Shown: in pieces, positions 1-9,623 of the stretch | Position numbering within the stretch: the stretch's first letter is position 1 | How the letters are laid out: every line of letters starts with the position of its first letter | NCBI RefSeq assembly: GCF_024721305.1 | Contig: NZ_JAMXOD010000010.1 | Coordinates: 54,522-118,521, forward strand | Direction: 5' to 3' | Source of the DNA: Aequitasia blattaphilus | GTDB taxonomy: Bacteria > Bacillota > Clostridia > Lachnospirales > Lachnospiraceae | DNA length: 64,000 nt | Translations under genes and position numbers: made by a program | The notes under the pieces: generated by a model | Database searches by the model: none | What the model saw: the letters and a program-made list of their open reading frames with translations, nothing else | Told to the model about the DNA's origin: nothing

Positions 1-356
1 TCCACAAGCATCACTTGTGTGATGCTAATGCAGCGTGGGGAGAAGTACCACAAATGCTATTTGAGGGAAATGCAAAGATTGCGAACCGTTATTTCAAAAA
101 AACCTTGGGAATACTGAAAGAAGGGGCAGCAGCCGACATTATTGTAACGGACTATAATCCATTGACACCAATGACAAAAGACAATGTGAACGGTCATATT
201 CTGTTTGGTATGACGGGACGCAGTGTGGTTACAACGATTGGGAATGGACAGGTATTGATGAAGGATCGTGAATTAATGCAAATAGATGAGGAAAAGGTGC
301 TGGCAGATTGTCGCCAGGCAGCAGCAGAATTAGCCACATCTATCAATAAAAGATAG
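1..356 (+). CDS. ssnA: SsnA-family aminohydrolase, C-terminal part (5' end outside window)
   Basis: The reading frame is open from the window edge (HKHHLCDANAAWGEVP...) so this is the 3' end of a longer gene. The visible ~118 residues are the end of an amidohydrolase: the segment GILKEGAAADIIVTDYNP is the usual C-terminal beta-sandwich signature of cytosine deaminase/chlorohydrolase-type enzymes. SsnA is the putative aminohydrolase that accompanies ygfK and selenium-dependent molybdenum hydroxylases in purine/urate catabolic clusters. The catalytic metal ligands lie upstream of the window and cannot be checked. The stop is 20 nt before ygfK, consistent with one operon. The SsnA name rests mainly on this context. 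Confidence 0.8.
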   Translation, partial: HKHHLCDANAAWGEVPQMLFEGNAKIANRYFKKTLGILKEGAAADIIVTDYNPLTPMTKDNVNGHILFGMTGRSVVTTIGNGQVLMKDRELMQIDEEKVLADCRQAAAELATSINKR

Positions 357-376
357 AGGGAAGAGGAGGATGAAAC

Positions 377-3373
377 ATGAGTGATAGAATGACGCCAATG
401 CCGATTTCACAGTTGGTTGAATGGGCAGTAGAAGAAAAGAAAAAATATGGTACTGTATTCGGTGTTTATCGACCATATAAGGCAGAAGGAAGCTACAACC
501 GAACAATTTTTGGGAGGAATTTAGAGACACCAATTGGGCCAGCAGCAGGGCCTCATACTCAACTGGCTCAGAATATCATAGCTGCATATTATGCAGGCTG
601 CCGTTTCTTTGAGTTAAAGACGGTACAGATTATGGATGGAGATGAGTTGTCGGCCTGTGTAAGTAAGCCATGTATCAATGCAGATGACGAGTGCTACAAC
701 GTGGAGTGGTCAACAGAGCTTTACGTACCTCAAGCGATGGAGGAATATATTAAGGCATGGTTTGTATTAAGTATAATAGCAAAGGAATATGAGTTGGGGG
801 CTTCTGATGGATTCCAGTTTAATATGAGTGTTGGATATGACTTGGCAGGGATTCAGTCTGAGAAGGTAAATACTTTTATTGATAGTATGATAGAAGCCAA
901 AGACACAAAAATTTTCCAAGAATGCAAAAGATATTTAAAAGAGAATATCAATTTATTTACCAGTATTACGGAAGAAGACATTGAGGGGATTTCTTCCCGA
1001 ATATGTAATTCTGTGACACTTTCTACTTTGCACGGTTGTCCGCCTCAGGAAATAGAGAAAATTGCAAATCATCTGATTGATGAAAAGGGATTACATACGT
1101 TTATCAAGTGCAATCCTACACTTTTAGGTTATGAATACGCAAGAAAGACTATGGATGAAATGGGGTACGGGTATGTTGCTTTTGGAGAATTTCATTTCTT
1201 GGACGATCTTCAATATAAGGATGCTATACCCATGCTTCACCGATTAATGGAAAAAAGTAAGGAAAAAGGTGTTGAATTTGGCGTGAAAATAACCAATACT
1301 TTTCCAGTAGATATTAAGCAAAATGAGCTTCCGGGAGACGAAATGTATATGTCTGGAAAGTCTTTATATCCATTGTCAATGTCTGTTGCAGCAAGACTAA
1401 CAAAGGACTTTGATGGAAAGCTTCGTATTTCGTATTCCGGAGGTGCTGAAGCTCACAATATTGAAGGAATCATAGATGCTGGAATATGGCCGGTTACTGT
1501 GGCAACGACTCTGCTCAAACCAGGTGGCTATCAGCGCGGGCTGCAATTAGCGGAAAAGGTACAAGGTATAAACTTAACATTTGATAAGGTTTCGGTAGAA
1601 AAAACGGAAAAACTTGTTGAGGAAGCGAAAAAGGATCCGCATCATGTGAAAGCAGTAAAACCATTACCGATAAGAAAAGTAAAGGAACAAGTTCCACTTA
1701 TTGACTGCTTTATGGCACCTTGCCGTGAAGGCTGCCCGATTAACCAGGATATTACCAGATATATTGAGCTTACAAGGCAAGGGCAGTATGAAGAAGCATT
1801 GAAGGTGATTATGGAAAAGAACCCACTTCCCTTTACCACTGGAACAATTTGCCCTCATAAGTGTATGAGTAAATGTACCCGTAATTTCTATGAGGAACCG
1901 GTACAGATACGTGGGGTGAAATTAATTGCAGCGGAAAAGGGTTACGAAGCTGTCTTAAAGAATCTGCCGATACCGGAATATTCTGCCGGAAAGAAGGCTG
2001 CAATCGTAGGTGGTGGACCGGCTGGACTTGCAGCAGCTTATTTTTTGGCGAAAGGCGGAGTGAAGGTAACAATTTATGAGAAACGTGGCAGTCTTGGAGG
2101 TGTAGTGGGGCATGTTATACCAGAATTCAGAATTGCTCATGCTTCGTTGGAAAAGGATATTGCCTTGATTATAGCCTTAGGAGTAGAAGTAAAAGTAAAT
2201 ACGGAGATTAAAAATATTCAGGAATTAAAGGATGCTGGATATGACACTGTAATTTTGGCAATTGGCTCCGGTACAGTTGGAAAACTTGAGCTTGAAGGGG
2301 GAGAAACCCGCAATGCGCTTCGGTTTCTGGAACAATTTAAAAAGCAATCGTCTGAGCTGGAAGTAGGCAAATCGGTTGTGGTAGTTGGCGGCGGAAATAC
2401 AGCAATGGACACTGCCCGTGCAGCAAAAAGAATCAAGGGTGTTGAAAAGGTATCTGTGGTATACCGACGAACAAGACGGTATATGCCGGCAGATGAAGAA
2501 GAATTAGTGATGGCATTGAAAGATGGCGTAGAATTTCATGAATTGTTAATACCCAAAAAGCGAGAAGGTGGAAATCTTTTCTGTACTGTGATGGAGCTTA
2601 GCGGATTTGATGCATACGGCAGAAGAGATGTAAAGGCAACTGATAAAGAGGTTATTGTGCCAGCAGATACAGTCATTGCGGCTGTGGGAGAACAGATATC
2701 CAGTGAATTCCTTGAATCAAACGGAATAAAGTTGGATGCAAAGAAGCGTGCCTTAGTGAATGAAGAGACTCTTGAAAGCAGTGTTGGTGGAGTTTATGTG
2801 ATTGGAGATGGACTTTTAGGTCCTTCTACAGTAGTATCAGGAATTCGTGATGCCAGAAAGGCGACAGATGCCATTTTAAAGGTAAGAGACACAGGAGAGT
2901 CAACGGAATCGTTAGAGCTGAATCAATATTATGAAAAAAGAGGAATTTTGGAGCAACACACAAGAGAAGACGAAGTAGATAATCGTTGTTTGGGATGTGC
3001 AAGTGTCTGTGAAAACTGTGCAGAAGTCTGTCCAAACCGGGCCAATATTGCAATTCAGGTGCCCGGGCTTCTGAAACATCAGATTGTTCATGTGGATTCT
3101 ATGTGTAATGAGTGTGGAAACTGTAGAAGCTTCTGCCCTTATGACAGTGCTCCTTATTTGGACAAGTTTACTCTTTTTGCTAATGCAAAAGACATGGAAG
3201 ATAGCACAAACCAGGGATTCACAGTCTTAGATAAGCATGATATTATTTGTCAGGTTAGATATTTGGGAAATACGGTAATATGGAAGAAAGGTGAAGGAAA
3301 GACCTCTTTACCAAAAGAGCTTTGTATGGTGATGGAAACGGTTTGCCGGGATTATCCATATTTATGGGAATAA
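377..3373 (+). CDS. ygfK: YgfK-like putative selenate reductase/oxidoreductase subunit
   Basis: This 998-residue protein has the YgfK layout: an N-terminal dihydroorotate/dihydropyrimidine dehydrogenase-like barrel (residues ~1-430), a cysteine-rich GltD-type linker (~440-520, CREGCPINQD and CPHKCMSKC), an FAD/NAD(P) two-dinucleotide-fold module (AAIVGGGPAGLAAAYFLA near 540; VVVVGGGNTAMDTARAAK near 670), and C-terminal 4Fe-4S clusters (CLGCASVCENCAEVCPNR, CNECGNCRSFCP). It is probably a cytoplasmic flavin/iron-sulfur oxidoreductase moving electrons in reductive purine or pyrimidine-ring catabolism. The selenate reductase label is historical. It sits between ssnA and the selenium-dependent xanthine dehydrogenase, the arrangement known from urate-degrading gut bacteria. 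Length and domain order match the family; the physiological substrate is not visible from sequence. Confidence 0.9.
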   Translation: MSDRMTPMPISQLVEWAVEEKKKYGTVFGVYRPYKAEGSYNRTIFGRNLETPIGPAAGPHTQLAQNIIAAYYAGCRFFELKTVQIMDGDELSACVSKPCINADDECYNVEWSTELYVPQAMEEYIKAWFVLSIIAKEYELGASDGFQFNMSVGYDLAGIQSEKVNTFIDSMIEAKDTKIFQECKRYLKENINLFTSITEEDIEGISSRICNSVTLSTLHGCPPQEIEKIANHLIDEKGLHTFIKCNPTLLGYEYARKTMDEMGYGYVAFGEFHFLDDLQYKDAIPMLHRLMEKSKEKGVEFGVKITNTFPVDIKQNELPGDEMYMSGKSLYPLSMSVAARLTKDFDGKLRISYSGGAEAHNIEGIIDAGIWPVTVATTLLKPGGYQRGLQLAEKVQGINLTFDKVSVEKTEKLVEEAKKDPHHVKAVKPLPIRKVKEQVPLIDCFMAPCREGCPINQDITRYIELTRQGQYEEALKVIMEKNPLPFTTGTICPHKCMSKCTRNFYEEPVQIRGVKLIAAEKGYEAVLKNLPIPEYSAGKKAAIVGGGPAGLAAAYFLAKGGVKVTIYEKRGSLGGVVGHVIPEFRIAHASLEKDIALIIALGVEVKVNTEIKNIQELKDAGYDTVILAIGSGTVGKLELEGGETRNALRFLEQFKKQSSELEVGKSVVVVGGGNTAMDTARAAKRIKGVEKVSVVYRRTRRYMPADEEELVMALKDGVEFHELLIPKKREGGNLFCTVMELSGFDAYGRRDVKATDKEVIVPADTVIAAVGEQISSEFLESNGIKLDAKKRALVNEETLESSVGGVYVIGDGLLGPSTVVSGIRDARKATDAILKVRDTGESTESLELNQYYEKRGILEQHTREDEVDNRCLGCASVCENCAEVCPNRANIAIQVPGLLKHQIVHVDSMCNECGNCRSFCPYDSAPYLDKFTLFANAKDMEDSTNQGFTVLDKHDIICQVRYLGNTVIWKKGEGKTSLPKELCMVMETVCRDYPYLWE

Positions 3374-3386
3374 GGAGGTGAGAAAT

Positions 3387-5939
3387 GTGTATAGTTTACT
3401 TGTAAACGGACAGATAATTGAAGCTGTTGAAGATAAAAAGCTGATGGTATTTCTCAGAGAGGATTGTAACCTTAAATCTGTAAAAGACGGTTGCAGTGAA
3501 GGTGCCTGCGGAACGTGTACGATATTAGTAGATGGAAAGCCAATAAAGGCTTGTGTACAGAAGATATCCCGGTTTGAAGGGAAGTCTATTATCACGGTAG
3601 AAGGTTTATCAGAGAGAGAAAAGGAAATCTATACATATGCTTTTGGAGAAGCAGGAGCTGTGCAATGCGGCTTCTGCATTCCAGGCATGATTATGTGTGC
3701 GAAGGGGTTGCTGGATCAAAATCCTAATCCCGATAGACATGAGATTGCAAAGGCGATTAAGAATAATATATGTCGCTGTACTGGTTATAAGAAAATTATT
3801 GACGGAATCGAGCTGGCTGGAAAGCTTTTAAAAGAAGAGAAAATACCAGAAGCAGAAGGTGTGCTGGGAGTTGGCAAGGCGGCACATCGGATTGACGTAA
3901 GAGAAAAGGTTCTGGGGTATGGTGAATATGTAGACGACATGGTCTTAGAAGGTATGATTTATGGAAGTGCAGTTCGTTCAGCTTATCCTCGGGCTAAGGT
4001 GCTGTCTATCGATATAAGCCGTGCACAGAAGTTGCCGGGAATACGAGGAGTGGTTACAGCAGAGGATATACCGGGAACGAACCAGATTGGTCACGTTAAA
4101 AAGGATTGGGATACCTTGATTCCAGTCGGTGGTATAACACGTTATCTGGGGGATGCAGTTTGCTTGGTGGCAGGTGATACGCCGGAGATTGTAGAAGAAG
4201 CGAAGAAATTAATCGAAGTAAAATATGAAGAGCTGCCAGCAGTTTTTAGTCCTGAAGAGGCTATGAAACCGGATGCACCAAAAGTTCATTCAGGCGGAAA
4301 TATTTTGGCTCATGAACATATTAAAAGAGGAGATGCAGACCGAGCAATTCGGGAGTCGGCTCATGTTGTGACAAAAAGTTATGAAACCCCTTTCACGGAG
4401 CATGCATTTTTAGAACCGGAATGTGCAATTGCAATAGTGAATCGAGAAGATGGAGAAGCCATTATCTATTCCACAGATCAAAGTGCTTATTCTACGCAGC
4501 ATGAATGTGCAGACATGTTAGGTTATCCCCACGAAAAAGTGCATGTGATGAACAAACTGGTTGGTGGTGGATTCGGTGGGAAAGAAGATATGTCCGTTCA
4601 GCATCATGGGTTGTTATTGTCATGGTATACCGGAAAACCGGTGAAGGTGAAGTTAAGTCGTAGTGAAAGTATTTTAATACACCCCAAACGCCATGCGGCA
4701 AAGATGGAATTTACTACGGCTTGTGATGCCCAGGGCAAATTAACAGGAATGAAAGCAACTTTGATTACTGACACGGGGGCCTATGCCTCTTTGGGGGGAC
4801 CAGTACTTCAGCGAGCCTGTACTCATGCAGCGGGACCTTATAATTATCAAAATATTGATATGGAAGGAACTGCTGTTTATACAAATAATCCACCAGCCGG
4901 AGCATTTCGTGGATTTGGGGTAACTCAAACGTGTTTTGCCACAGAATGCAATCTGAATTTACTTGCAGAGATGGTAGGGATTTCGCCGTGGGAAATTCGT
5001 TACCGAAATGCAATTCGCCCAGGCCAGGAATTACCCAACGGACAATTAGCAGCGCCAGGAACAGCACTTGTGGAAACTTTGGAGGCAGTAAAGCCGATAT
5101 TTGAAAACCATGACCGAGCGGGAATTGCTTGTGCAATGAAGAATGCAGGTGTAGGTGTCGGCTTGCCTGATTATGGAAGATGCCGGATTACGGTGGAGGA
5201 TGGTAAGATGCATATCCGAACGGGAGCGACTTGTATCGGACAAGGTTTGGGAACTGTTTTGGTACAGATGTGCCATGAGGCGACAGGTATTGATGCAGAG
5301 AGGATTGTGTATCATGCATCGGAGACGAATCGTGCACCGGATTCAGGGGTAACATCTGGTTCAAGACAGACTCTTGTAACAGGGGAAGCAACAAGGAGAG
5401 CTTGTGTAGAATTGGTAAAAGATTTAAAGAATCAAGCATTAGAAGCACTAAATGGGAAAGAATATTTTGGGGAATATTTAGCAGCTACGGATCCTATGGG
5501 AAGTCCGAAAAAGAATCCAGTTTCTCATGTGGCGTATGGATATGCGACGCAAGTAGTTTTGCTGGATGAGACAGGACGAGTGGAGAGTGTTGCTGCAGCT
5601 CATGATGTGGGAAGAGCCATCAATCCATTATCTGTAGAGGGACAGATTGAGGGTGGTGTGGTTATGTCATTGGGATATGCGTTAACGGAAGATTATCCTT
5701 TGAAGGAAGGGAAACCAACAGCTAAGTTTGGTACCTTAGGATTATTCCGTGCAGACAAGACACCAGACGTAAAAAGTATTATAATAGAGAAAAACAAAGA
5801 TTCTCTGGCCTTTGGGGCAATTGGAATTGGTGAGATTACATCTATTCCAACTGCACCGGCAGTGCAGGGGGCTTACTACAAATATGATGGAGTATTCCGC
5901 ACGAAGCTTCCTTTGGAAGGGACTGCATATAGAAAGTAA
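3387..5939 (+). CDS. Selenium-dependent xanthine dehydrogenase, fused 2Fe-2S and molybdopterin subunits
   Basis: About 850 residues. The N-terminal ~150 residues are a 2Fe-2S/2Fe-2S ferredoxin module (CSEGACGTCTILVDG; later QCGFCIPGM and CRCTGYKKI). The rest is the molybdopterin-binding large subunit of the xanthine oxidase family (GGGFGGKED, GAFRGFG, GAIGIGE near the C-terminus). There is no FAD domain. This fused architecture and length match the selenium-dependent xanthine dehydrogenase family, which carries a labile non-selenocysteine selenium ligand. The expected role is purine/xanthine hydroxylation in the cytoplasm. GTG 3387 is chosen as start because AAGGAGG at 3372-3378 is 8 nt upstream; a GTG at 3378 overlaps that ribosome binding site. 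yqeB and yqeC downstream are its maturation partners. Confidence 0.88.
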   Translation: MYSLLVNGQIIEAVEDKKLMVFLREDCNLKSVKDGCSEGACGTCTILVDGKPIKACVQKISRFEGKSIITVEGLSEREKEIYTYAFGEAGAVQCGFCIPGMIMCAKGLLDQNPNPDRHEIAKAIKNNICRCTGYKKIIDGIELAGKLLKEEKIPEAEGVLGVGKAAHRIDVREKVLGYGEYVDDMVLEGMIYGSAVRSAYPRAKVLSIDISRAQKLPGIRGVVTAEDIPGTNQIGHVKKDWDTLIPVGGITRYLGDAVCLVAGDTPEIVEEAKKLIEVKYEELPAVFSPEEAMKPDAPKVHSGGNILAHEHIKRGDADRAIRESAHVVTKSYETPFTEHAFLEPECAIAIVNREDGEAIIYSTDQSAYSTQHECADMLGYPHEKVHVMNKLVGGGFGGKEDMSVQHHGLLLSWYTGKPVKVKLSRSESILIHPKRHAAKMEFTTACDAQGKLTGMKATLITDTGAYASLGGPVLQRACTHAAGPYNYQNIDMEGTAVYTNNPPAGAFRGFGVTQTCFATECNLNLLAEMVGISPWEIRYRNAIRPGQELPNGQLAAPGTALVETLEAVKPIFENHDRAGIACAMKNAGVGVGLPDYGRCRITVEDGKMHIRTGATCIGQGLGTVLVQMCHEATGIDAERIVYHASETNRAPDSGVTSGSRQTLVTGEATRRACVELVKDLKNQALEALNGKEYFGEYLAATDPMGSPKKNPVSHVAYGYATQVVLLDETGRVESVAAAHDVGRAINPLSVEGQIEGGVVMSLGYALTEDYPLKEGKPTAKFGTLGLFRADKTPDVKSIIIEKNKDSLAFGAIGIGEITSIPTAPAVQGAYYKYDGVFRTKLPLEGTAYRK

Positions 5940-5949
5940 GGATGATTGT

Positions 5950-7335
5950 ATGAAAAGGTTATTTCAAGGTGGCTGGGTTGTGGACGGAAATGGAAGAACC
6001 CGGAAGGACATTTTAGTTGAGGGAGAAAAAATTATAAAAGTAGAGTTGGGAATTCGAGATGAGGAGGCAGAAGTTATCAATGTAAGGGGAAAACTTTTGT
6101 TTCCGGGCTTCATAGATCCACATACTCATTTTGATTTGGAAGTGTCCCAGACGATAACGGTGGATGATTTTGCTTCTGGAACTCGAGCCGCAATTGTAGG
6201 GGGAACTACAACGATTTTAGATTTTGCAACTCAGAACCGGGGAGAGACGTTAAAAGCAGCTTTAGATAACTGGAATCGGAAGGCATCGGGGAATTGTTCT
6301 TGTGATTATGGTTACCATATGGCAATTTCAGAGTGGAATGAGTCAATTTCTGAGGAGATTGCAGATATGGTTGAATGGGGGATTACATCTTTTAAACTCT
6401 ATATGATTTATGATGCGATGTACCTGGACGATGGAGCGATTTATCAAGCTTTATCCAGGTTAAAAGAGGTTGGCGGACTTGCAGGAGTACATTGCGAAAA
6501 CCGGGATTTGATTGCTGCCTTAGTGGAGGAGGAAAAGGGAAAGGGAAATCTGTATCCACAAATACATCCGAGAACCAGACCAGTTCAGGCTGAGGCAGAA
6601 GCAATCAACAGGCTGCTGGAAATTGCCTCATTGGCAGATGCACCGGTTATGGTGGTGCACCTAAGTACTGCACGGGGATATCAGGTTATCCAGGAGGCTA
6701 GAAAACGAGGGCAATGTGTATACGTGGAGACTTGTCCGCAGTATCTTCTTCTGGATGACGAAAAATATAATTTGCAAGGGTTTGAAAGTGCAAAATATGT
6801 AATCTCTCCACCACTTCGAAGCAGGAAGGACAGGGATGCCCTATGGACAGCGTTGAAGAAGCAGGAAATCCAAACTGTGGCAACGGATCATTGCAGTTTT
6901 ACAATGGAGCAAAAAAGAATGGGAAAGAAGGATTTTACGAAGATACCTTGTGGTATGCCGGGAGTTGAAACAAGACCTTCTCTTCTTTATACTTATGGAG
7001 TGAAATCAGGAAAGATAACAGAAGCACAGATGTGTAGGTATCTGTCTGAGGATGTGGCAAAGCTTTACGGTATGTATCCTCAAAAGGGGGCTATCCAACC
7101 GGGAAGTGACGGTGATATTGTGGTGTGGAATCCAGAGGGGAAGCAGGTTCTAAACTGGAGAAACCAATATTCAAGCTGTGACTACAACCCATACGAAGGA
7201 ATGGAAGTATGGGGAAGGGCAGAACAGGTATATTTACGAGGTGAATTAGTGGCCAGGGATGGAGAGGTGATTTGTGTTGGGAAAGGAAAATATATACATC
7301 GATCCAGATCAGGGGGAAAAGAACAGTCTGTATAA
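5950..7335 (+). CDS. hyuA: Dihydropyrimidinase/hydantoinase-family cyclic amidohydrolase
   Basis: A 461-residue amidohydrolase-fold enzyme. Metal-binding features are visible in order: HTHFD near residue 57 (HxH), FKLYMIY with the lysine expected to be carbamylated, VHCEN and VVHLST histidines, and the TDHCSF aspartate. The family hydrolyses cyclic amide bonds (dihydropyrimidines, hydantoins, allantoin-like rings), and in this cluster it plausibly opens a purine-derived ring. The ATG at 5950 has GTAAGGATG upstream and lies 10 nt after the preceding stop. The 3' end overlaps yqeC by 62 nt, indicating translational coupling. Exact substrate is not determined; dihydropyrimidinase and D-hydantoinase remain possible labels. 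Confidence 0.87.
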   Translation: MKRLFQGGWVVDGNGRTRKDILVEGEKIIKVELGIRDEEAEVINVRGKLLFPGFIDPHTHFDLEVSQTITVDDFASGTRAAIVGGTTTILDFATQNRGETLKAALDNWNRKASGNCSCDYGYHMAISEWNESISEEIADMVEWGITSFKLYMIYDAMYLDDGAIYQALSRLKEVGGLAGVHCENRDLIAALVEEEKGKGNLYPQIHPRTRPVQAEAEAINRLLEIASLADAPVMVVHLSTARGYQVIQEARKRGQCVYVETCPQYLLLDDEKYNLQGFESAKYVISPPLRSRKDRDALWTALKKQEIQTVATDHCSFTMEQKRMGKKDFTKIPCGMPGVETRPSLLYTYGVKSGKITEAQMCRYLSEDVAKLYGMYPQKGAIQPGSDGDIVVWNPEGKQVLNWRNQYSSCDYNPYEGMEVWGRAEQVYLRGELVARDGEVICVGKGKYIHRSRSGGKEQSV

Positions 7336-8047
7336 GGCTCTGGATATTAGAGCGGAGGAGTTGACGTCGATTACTGGAGCGGGAGGAAAGACTACCTGCT
7401 TATATCGCTTGGGAAAAGAGCTAAAAGATAACCGGGTGCTGCTGACGACAACGACAAAGATGAAATATCCGGAAGGGAATGAAGTAGACAACATTAAAGT
7501 AGCACCTCAGATGGAGGAAATAGTATTGGGAACAGGGAGAACTTTTGTCTGTGGAAAACTTTCCGGGAAAGGGAAGTGTACAAGTATTGCCCCTGAAATC
7601 TTAAGCCGTTGGTGGCGGAAATATGATTATACAATTGTAGAAGCAGATGGTTCTTGTGGGTTTCCACTTAAGGGCTACAAAATAGATGAACCTTGCATCC
7701 CTGCAGAAGCTGCGTGTAACATAGGTATTGTAACACTGAAGGGATTGGGATTCCCAGCAGATGAACGAACAGTATTTCGGCTGGAAAGGTTCTGTGAAAT
7801 GGTGGGAATTCGAAAAGGTGAAATTATTAAAGAAATACATCTTGCAAGGTGGATTGTACATCCATGTGGAATGTGGAAAGGGGGATTGGGAAGACGGATT
7901 CTCTTTTTTAATCAAGTTGAAAGCAGGGATGAAATGGGACGAGTAAAAGATGTGATGGGATATTTCCCGATGGAGTTTATGAGTGAAACAAATAGAATTG
8001 TTGCTGGCTCTATGAGAGATGAGAAATATGAAGTACTCCGCAAATGA
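7274..8047 (+). CDS. yqeC: YqeC-like accessory protein for selenium-dependent hydroxylase
   Basis: The protein (~257 residues) contains an early P-loop-like GAGGKTTCLYRL and VEADGSCGFPLKGY, the signature of the YqeC family, known only as an accessory factor linked to selenium-dependent molybdenum hydroxylases. It likely acts as a nucleotide-binding maturation factor in the cytoplasm. Start is GTG 7274, with GGAGAGG upstream inside the hydantoinase gene; the reading frames overlap. Its stop nearly touches the yqeB ribosome binding site. Biochemical activity is unknown, so only the family and genomic association are asserted. Confidence 0.85.
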   Translation: MLGKENIYIDPDQGEKNSLYKALDIRAEELTSITGAGGKTTCLYRLGKELKDNRVLLTTTTKMKYPEGNEVDNIKVAPQMEEIVLGTGRTFVCGKLSGKGKCTSIAPEILSRWWRKYDYTIVEADGSCGFPLKGYKIDEPCIPAEAACNIGIVTLKGLGFPADERTVFRLERFCEMVGIRKGEIIKEIHLARWIVHPCGMWKGGLGRRILFFNQVESRDEMGRVKDVMGYFPMEFMSETNRIVAGSMRDEKYEVLRK

Positions 8048-8064
8048 GAAGGAGGGTTCAGAAC

Positions 8065-8883
8065 ATGAGGATTGAGAAAAAGATTATATGTGTTCGAGGG
8101 GCAGGGGATTTGGCAACTGGTGTAATACAGAAATTGGTTCGAAGTGGATATCAGGTGTATGCACTGGAGATAGAAAGACCAACGGCAATCCGCAGGCAGG
8201 TAGCTCTTTCTACAGCCATAACAGAAGGACACTTTAAGGTGGAAGACATTGTTGCAGAGAGAGTGGAGTGTACCATGAGAGAGCTGGAGCGCTGCTGGTC
8301 TTGTGGACATGTTCCAATTGTTGTGGATAGTGAGGCAAGAAGTGTTTATGAAATTGAACCGATTGCAGTAATTGATGGGATTTTGGCAAAGAAAAACCTA
8401 GGAACAGGACACTCTATGGCACCTATTACGATTGGATTAGGACCTGGGTTTTCAGCTCCTGAAGATGTGGATGCAGTGATTGAAACAGTGCGGGGACATT
8501 CCCTGGGGCGCCTTATTTTAGCAGGTAAGGCAAAGGAAGATACAGGAGTACCAGGTGAAATAGGAGGACGAAGTCAACAAAGGGTGCTTCATGCGCCGAG
8601 GGAAGGGACAGTAAAGCATCTGTCTGGGATTGGGGACTGGATTTTAGAGGGAGAACCGATATTTAAGGTGGATAATACGATTGTAAAAGCACCTTTTTCG
8701 GGAACTCTTAGAGGTCTTATTGGGGAAAATATGTATGTAAAGAAGGGTATGAAATCTGCCGACATTGATCCCCGCAGACTTACTCCAGAAGAAGTGTATG
8801 GGATATCGGATAAGGCAAGATGCATTGGTGGAGCTGTGCTGGAAGCATGCTTATACCTAGCAAAAGAGAAATCCACCTCATAG
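8065..8883 (+). CDS. yqeB: YqeB-like selenium-dependent molybdenum hydroxylase maturation protein
   Basis: The protein begins with a Rossmann-like IICVRGAGDLATGVIQKL and has LGPGFSAPEDVDAVIETVRG in the middle, typical of the YqeB family co-occurring with selenium-dependent molybdenum hydroxylases. Family knowledge places it in maturation of the selenium-containing cofactor, acting with YqeC and the selenophosphate pathway, whose selD gene is not in this window. ATG 8065 is preferred over ATG 8044 because GAAGGAGGG lies between them at proper distance from 8065. Its stop codon (8881-8883) is inside the stem of the terminator that ends the operon. Confidence 0.86.
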   Translation: MRIEKKIICVRGAGDLATGVIQKLVRSGYQVYALEIERPTAIRRQVALSTAITEGHFKVEDIVAERVECTMRELERCWSCGHVPIVVDSEARSVYEIEPIAVIDGILAKKNLGTGHSMAPITIGLGPGFSAPEDVDAVIETVRGHSLGRLILAGKAKEDTGVPGEIGGRSQQRVLHAPREGTVKHLSGIGDWILEGEPIFKVDNTIVKAPFSGTLRGLIGENMYVKKGMKSADIDPRRLTPEEVYGISDKARCIGGAVLEACLYLAKEKSTS

Positions 8884-8911
8884 TTGTTTGAACTATGAGG
8901 TGGATTTCTCT
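8865..8911. terminator. Long perfect two-way intrinsic terminator
   Basis: A 21-bp perfect stem (8865-8885 with 8891-8911) and 5-nt loop GTTTG separate yqeB from the convergent membrane-protein gene. The arms begin AGAGAAATCC and end GGATTTCTCT, so each direction ends in a modest U-containing tract. The yqeB stop codon is within the left arm and the opposing gene ends 2 nt outside the right arm, so one hairpin probably serves both operons. Confidence 0.9.
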
Positions 8912-8912
8912 G

Positions 8913-9533
8913 TTAGAGTTTCCCGTTGTTTACGCTCATTTTTTTGAAGAAATCAGCGATTAACTGTATGCATGGACCAGCGCAACAGGCTGTGAGAATT
9001 GTAATAACTCCAAACCTACCACCTAATATGATACCTACTGTAATCATAAAAAAATCAAAGCCGATTTTAACGTATACAAATTTCTTCTTCCACTTATCTT
9101 TAATTACCATCACAATTCCTGTAAAAGGATCCAGACCAATATCAGTGGTTATATATATCGCGACTCCCACATAAACCATAAGACATCCTAGTACAGCACC
9201 AATGATGCGACCAGTTAGTGATGAAGTAGTGAAAACAAGATTGAATAATTTATATCCAATATCTACAGCAAATCCATAAGGAAGAATGTAGATGATGGTG
9301 CCTATATTTACGTAATGTCGATCTGCTATAAATACAATTGCAACAAGAGCTACGTTTACAATGTTAGATGCAATGCCTAATTGAGAGGCTGAGAGGTTTG
9401 CAATATTTCTCATGCCATCATATACAATGGCGATGGGGTCATTGCCCAGTGCTGCATTTGCATTAAAAGCAACTCCGATGCCCACAAGAAATATACCTAC
9501 CACTGCGAGTAGGATTTTTTTGAAATTTATCAT
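8913..9533 (-). CDS. YczE/YitT-like multi-pass membrane protein
   Basis: A 206-residue hydrophobic protein with about five to six membrane segments (first: KKILLAVVGIFLVGIGVAF). The motifs ALGNDPIAIVYDG and TDIGLDPFTGIVMVI are two similar GxDP repeats, as in the YczE/DUF6198 family of small integral membrane proteins. The repeats suggest internal duplication and possibly a transporter fold. AAAGGA precedes the ATG. It lies directly downstream of the YheO-like regulator on the same strand, and both face the xdhA promoter region, so a role in purine uptake is possible but not shown. Confidence 0.75.
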   Translation of the reverse strand: MINFKKILLAVVGIFLVGIGVAFNANAALGNDPIAIVYDGMRNIANLSASQLGIASNIVNVALVAIVFIADRHYVNIGTIIYILPYGFAVDIGYKLFNLVFTTSSLTGRIIGAVLGCLMVYVGVAIYITTDIGLDPFTGIVMVIKDKWKKKFVYVKIGFDFFMITVGIILGGRFGVITILTACCAGPCIQLIADFFKKMSVNNGKL

Positions 9534-9623
9534 ATAATTACCGAATCCTTTCTTGAATCAAGGTTACATTTGGAATCGGTATTACCTTCAGCTGGAAAAG
9601 CAATACGTTAGGCTGGAAGGGTA

